Shown here: positions 60,770 through 64,000 of the stretch, one piece after another | Numbering within the stretch: the first letter of the stretch is position 1 | How the letters are laid out: each line of letters begins with the position of its first letter | Assembly: GCF_000332315.1 (NCBI RefSeq) | Contig: NZ_KB235941.1 | Location: 572,684 to 636,683, forward strand | Direction of reading: 5' to 3' | From: Prochlorothrix hollandica PCC 9006 = CALU 1027 | GTDB lineage: Bacteria; Cyanobacteriota; Cyanobacteriia; Prochlorotrichales; Prochlorotrichaceae | DNA: 64,000 bases | Notes under the pieces: model-generated | What the model was told of the DNA's origin: nothing | The model's input: the letters and a program-made list of their open reading frames with translations, nothing else | Database searches by the model: none | Position numbers and translations under genes: made by a program

Positions 60770-63700
60770 ATGCTTCATTCCGCGCACCAAAGCGTTGAAA
60801 CCATGCCGGACTCCCTCATCCGTGAGACCATTGGTCAAACCGTTCTGCGGATGCGGGACGATGTTACGGGCCAAGGCACCATGGATCGTTGGGTAGCCAC
60901 CCCGGAGGTGGTGGGGTTCATGGAGCAATTGGTGGCCTTGGTGGCAGAGGTGCGATCGCCGGAGGGGGGCTGGCCCGACGATCGCGAACCCACCCCGGAG
61001 AACCTTGCCCCCTATGTGCTGGACGAAGCCTATGACGTGCTGACGGCCCTCCAACACAGCTATCACCCCGATCAGCAACACCCCTGGCAACCCCTCCATT
61101 CCCTCCAGGACCTGTTGCAGCGTCGGTTGCTGATTGGGGATGCCATTCCCCACTTCCTGTGGGCCATCGCCCGATCGTCCCCCCAAACCATGAAACTCCT
61201 GGCGGGGATACCGGCGGACGTGTTTCAACCGGGGCAAACCTGGAGTAAAGGAGTCCTGCGGTTATTGGCCCTGGTGGAATTGCGCACTCCCCTGCTGCAC
61301 TGGACCATTGATTTAGCCACCTTGGAACCGCCGCCCCTGGAACTCCAAACCAATACCCTGGTGCGATGGGATGATCAATCTATTCATTGGGTGGAAGGGT
61401 TCTTGCAGGGGTTGCAAACCCAGGTGCAAGACACCACGCCCCTGCTGCGATCGTTATTGCAAATCCCCACCGCCGTCGAAATGCTGGTACCCGGTCAGTC
61501 CTGGCAGACGGGCTTTATGCAACTGCACCTCCAACTGACCTTCACCCCTGAGACCCTGCACCTGCCGTTTGTCCCCCCCAGTCCCCAACTGGCCCAACCC
61601 ACCGTTCTAACCACCCTGGCGCGATCCCTAGAGGGCAGTAGCTTAGAACCCCGCTCCCCCAAGGTTCTCACACCGGGATCCCCCCGCCAGGATTCAGCCC
61701 AGGCCCAGGAACTGACCCCAGCGGATCTGGAAGACCCCACCCCCCGCCCCCACCGGGCCGCGAGTCCCCCCCTGCCCACCCCTGATCCGTCGCCCCAGGA
61801 GAAGGCTAACCAGGAGAAGGCTAACCAGGAGAGGGCTAACCAGGAGAGGGCTAACCAGGAGAGGGCTACCGTCGATTTCACCCTTGACCTGCCTCCCCTG
61901 GGCCAGGGATCGGTGGCCGGTATTACGTCCCAGGAACTCTTTTCTGACTTCTTTGAAGTGGATCCCGCCAGGGTCGCCCCGATCGAACCCGTAGATCCCT
62001 TTGCCGATGGGCAACCGGGAGCTAAGGGCTTGGGACTAGGGACTGAACCCCAGGCTACTGAACCCCAGGCTACTGAACCCCAGGCTACTGAACCCCAGGC
62101 TCCGGAACGGGACATGAACCCGACCCCAGGGCCGATCGCCCTCGATGCCAACCCAGGGTCCAACCCATCGGTTCCTTTACCGGGCACAGCCCTAGATTTG
62201 TTTGCGCCAGAGCTAGAACCGCAGCCACGATCCCAGGGGTTAGAGTGGGTAACCGAGCAGACCGCCGGGGACCGCAGCAGTCAGGGGGGAACGGACACCA
62301 TGAGTTCTTTAACGCTGGATGGTTTTGGGTCTATTTTTGAGGATGATGCTGGATCTACGGCTTATTTACCTTCTGAATCCCCTTCTGAATCCCCTTCTGA
62401 ATCTCTATCGACCGCCAGTTTGGGGGCAAGTTTAGGGAAAAATTGGGGCAAGGATAACCAGCCTAAGATTAACCCAGACCCAGACCCAGACCCAGACCCA
62501 GACCCAGATTCCTTTGATCCCGCCGTCGATCGCGGCATCATGACCTATCCCACCCTAGCCAATTTTTTCAAGGAACCGGCAGCAGCCCTGGAACCCGATC
62601 CCGCCCCGAGGGGAGATCGATCGCCCTCCCAGCCTAGCCCCGATCCGGGGGTCTTAACCTATCCCACTGCGGCCAACTTTCTTTCCACCTTGCCAGCCCT
62701 CCCCGATGCTCCTGGTACCGATGACACCCTAGGGAATGACTCTCTTGAAAAGATTGCCCCCGCGCCCCGATCAGGGAATCTAGACCCCGGCAAAGATCCT
62801 AACCCCGGCAAAGATCCTAACCCCGGCAAAGATCCTAACCCCGACGACCTGGTCCCTGGTCTTTTTCAAAATTGGCTGGAGGATTTAGAGACCGATGGCA
62901 CCGATCAAGGTAATGGGCAAGGTAATGGGCAAGGTAATGGGGCAGAACAGACGGCCAATGCCCTGATCAATGCCCAAGCTGCGGATATTTTGATCGCCAT
63001 TGATTGGGGCGAGGATGGCTTGGAAGACCCTGACTTGGGAGACCCTGGCAGTGGCGATCGCGATCGACCCGATCCAGCCCTGCCGTCCCCCAGTAGTGCC
63101 CTGGCTCTGCCCGTCACCTCGGATATTGCTGACTTTTTCAGTGATCCCAACGAAAGTCTCTTGGCGGAACTGTTTTTAGATCTGGGTACTACCCATCCCC
63201 GACTACCGCGCCCCTGCCTGATTCGCCAACAGTTGCAGCAGGCCCAGGGGGAGTTACTGGCCCTGGATCCCACCCTCTCCACTGCGGCCCTGATCCTGGG
63301 TACTGATAGTCCCGAAATTCCAGAGCAACTGCTGCCTAAAATCGTTGCCCTGGCCTGCCAAATCCTCAGCCCCCAGACCACCCAGCAAACCCTGGTGGAT
63401 GTGGGCTTCTTACCCTCAGAGGGCAGTCTAGAAACCCTCGCCATCCAACTGCTGTGGCAACTGATTCACCATTCCTATCCGGTCACCTGTCTGCTGAGTG
63501 GGGTGCCGGGACAAATCCTCCAACCCCAGTGGGGCTGGGAAAACGGCATGATTTACATGGTGCCCCTGCTCTGTCTCCGCAGCGATGGCTTGCACTTCAA
63601 TTTGGATCTCACCACAGGGGCACCGGTGGCGATGGAGAGTTTGCTGATTGCCCCCGATATTTTGCTGCAAATGAATACCCCGGAGTGGACCCAAACCCGT

Positions 63701-63886
63701 GAAACCATGGGGCAATTTCAGCGGGATCTGACCCAACAGTTGCAACGGTTAATCCCCGAAACCCAACTGCTGCTGGAGGGGATGCCGGTGCGTTTCCAGG
63801 CGGGTAGTCAGCGCTGGCGATTGGGGCAATTGCAACTGAAGTTGGAATTTAGTTTTCAAGGACGATCGCCCTATCGGGTACTTTGA
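60770..63886 (+). CDS. Duplicated-module protein with repeat-rich linker, unknown family
   Basis: 1038 residues from the ATG at 60770 (another ATG at 60803). Not recognised. The N-terminal part (about 20-265) and C-terminal part (about 825-1038) are related: the motif L-L-x-G-(I/V/M)-P...(Q/M)..(Q)PG..W..G recurs at about 143 (LLAGIPADVFQPGQTWSKG), 229 (LLQIPTAVEMLVPGQSWQTG), 907 (LLSGVPGQILQPQWGWENG) and 1001 (LLEGMPVRFQAGSQRWRLG), each followed by a hydrophobic strand. Between lies a 550-residue low-complexity linker with NQE(K/R)A, ATEPQ, ESPS, DPDP, GKDPNP and GNGQ tandem repeats plus TYPT.ANF motifs. No signal peptide or transmembrane segment. Possibly a scaffold joining two binding modules. 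Confidence 0.7.
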   Translation: MLHSAHQSVETMPDSLIRETIGQTVLRMRDDVTGQGTMDRWVATPEVVGFMEQLVALVAEVRSPEGGWPDDREPTPENLAPYVLDEAYDVLTALQHSYHPDQQHPWQPLHSLQDLLQRRLLIGDAIPHFLWAIARSSPQTMKLLAGIPADVFQPGQTWSKGVLRLLALVELRTPLLHWTIDLATLEPPPLELQTNTLVRWDDQSIHWVEGFLQGLQTQVQDTTPLLRSLLQIPTAVEMLVPGQSWQTGFMQLHLQLTFTPETLHLPFVPPSPQLAQPTVLTTLARSLEGSSLEPRSPKVLTPGSPRQDSAQAQELTPADLEDPTPRPHRAASPPLPTPDPSPQEKANQEKANQERANQERANQERATVDFTLDLPPLGQGSVAGITSQELFSDFFEVDPARVAPIEPVDPFADGQPGAKGLGLGTEPQATEPQATEPQATEPQAPERDMNPTPGPIALDANPGSNPSVPLPGTALDLFAPELEPQPRSQGLEWVTEQTAGDRSSQGGTDTMSSLTLDGFGSIFEDDAGSTAYLPSESPSESPSESLSTASLGASLGKNWGKDNQPKINPDPDPDPDPDPDSFDPAVDRGIMTYPTLANFFKEPAAALEPDPAPRGDRSPSQPSPDPGVLTYPTAANFLSTLPALPDAPGTDDTLGNDSLEKIAPAPRSGNLDPGKDPNPGKDPNPGKDPNPDDLVPGLFQNWLEDLETDGTDQGNGQGNGQGNGAEQTANALINAQAADILIAIDWGEDGLEDPDLGDPGSGDRDRPDPALPSPSSALALPVTSDIADFFSDPNESLLAELFLDLGTTHPRLPRPCLIRQQLQQAQGELLALDPTLSTAALILGTDSPEIPEQLLPKIVALACQILSPQTTQQTLVDVGFLPSEGSLETLAIQLLWQLIHHSYPVTCLLSGVPGQILQPQWGWENGMIYMVPLLCLRSDGLHFNLDLTTGAPVAMESLLIAPDILLQMNTPEWTQTRETMGQFQRDLTQQLQRLIPETQLLLEGMPVRFQAGSQRWRLGQLQLKLEFSFQGRSPYRVL

Positions 63887-63887
63887 C

Positions 63888-64000
63888 ATGCTCCCCGACC
63901 TAAAGGTGCGGGGATTCTCCGACTAGGCGAATAGTCCAAGCTGTTCGCTGTACGGCTGGCTAGACAAAGCAGTCGGATTGCCAGAAATACTGGTCTTACG
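63888..64000. mobile_element. Putative end of an IS200/IS605-type element (edge of window)
   Basis: Directly after the last gene's stop, TTGAC (63883-63887) is followed by the imperfect palindrome CCCCGACCTAAAGGTGCGGGG (63893-63913). Such ACCT-AA-AGGT hairpins close to a TTGAC- or TTAC-like target are the hallmark of IS200/IS605 element ends (often with tnpB). A second hairpin region (CCGACTAGGCGAATAG...) follows. No transposase is inside the window, so this is tentative. Confidence 0.5.

Overview
The window is cyanobacterial DNA. The evidence is the very high density of CGATCG/GCGATCGC (HIP1-type) octamers, ferredoxin-type nitrate assimilation genes (nirA, narB and the narB-associated small protein), a carotenoid isomerase (crtH/crtISO), the hopanoid radical-SAM enzyme HpnH, aconitase B, and cyanobacteria-typical families (DUF3122, DUF2993/LmeA-like, AAA-WD40). 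It is GC-rich and I cannot place it to genus. I found no tRNA, rRNA or CRISPR array.

Layout. 1-5.5 kb: the end of a CAP-domain protein, rsmB, a TerB-like protein, and an SGNH hydrolase followed closely by moeA. 5.9-9.6 kb: two surface or envelope proteins rich in short tandem repeats (peptidoglycan-binding plus HEAT repeats; PRC-barrel plus coiled coil). 10-11.4 kb: an ACT-domain malic enzyme. 11.8-17.1 kb: an accessory, defence-like block with a coiled-coil protein, a stand-alone AAA-like ATPase, a PD-(D/E)XK nuclease-like protein, a DUF433/DUF5615 toxin-antitoxin pair with a palindromic operator, and an AAA/coiled-coil/WD40 protein with only two WD repeats. 17.1-21.3 kb: an S9 peptidase and crtH. 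22.5-31.3 kb: a 2942-residue haemagglutinin-type TpsA-like protein with a 1.5 kb Ser/Gly/Thr repeat tract and an unusual C-terminal half. 31.3-39.6 kb: a small NTF2-like membrane protein, an OmpA-domain protein, hpnH, a four-helix transporter, gnd, a GNAT and a GAF-adenylate cyclase. 39.8-45.6 kb: acnB, a jelly-roll-like protein, a TraB/GumN protein and a DUF2993 protein. 46-51.2 kb: nirA with a textbook NtcA promoter, a 1 kb repeat-filled gap, then narB and its associated protein. 51.6-52 kb: a tandem pair of 50-residue single-helix proteins and a strong terminator. 52-63.9 kb: uvrA, ychF, a DUF3122 protein overlapping a HAD hydrolase, a Lon-N protein, an AI-2E family permease, and a 1038-residue protein built from two related end modules and a repeat-rich linker. 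The right edge appears to enter an IS200/IS605-type element.

The intergenic space is dominated by at least four families of small palindromic or MITE-like repeats: (i) paired palindromes GTCGAGTACAACTCGAC + AGCCGACTTGTAGTCGGCT in five tandem clusters; (ii) elements of about 77-105 bp with TACAGCA termini and probable TA target sites (IS630-like MITE); (iii) elements with 13-bp termini TTGACTGACACAA enclosing 'GTAGGTTGGG' sequence; (iv) 100-bp elements ended by AGGGCACCTC. Added to these are many 11-16 bp minisatellites, several of which run into coding sequence (signal peptide, stop codons, linkers). The most promising candidates for something undescribed are the AAA-ATPase/nuclease cassette at 11.8-14.0 kb, the giant TpsA-like protein, and the duplicated-module protein at 60.8-63.9 kb.
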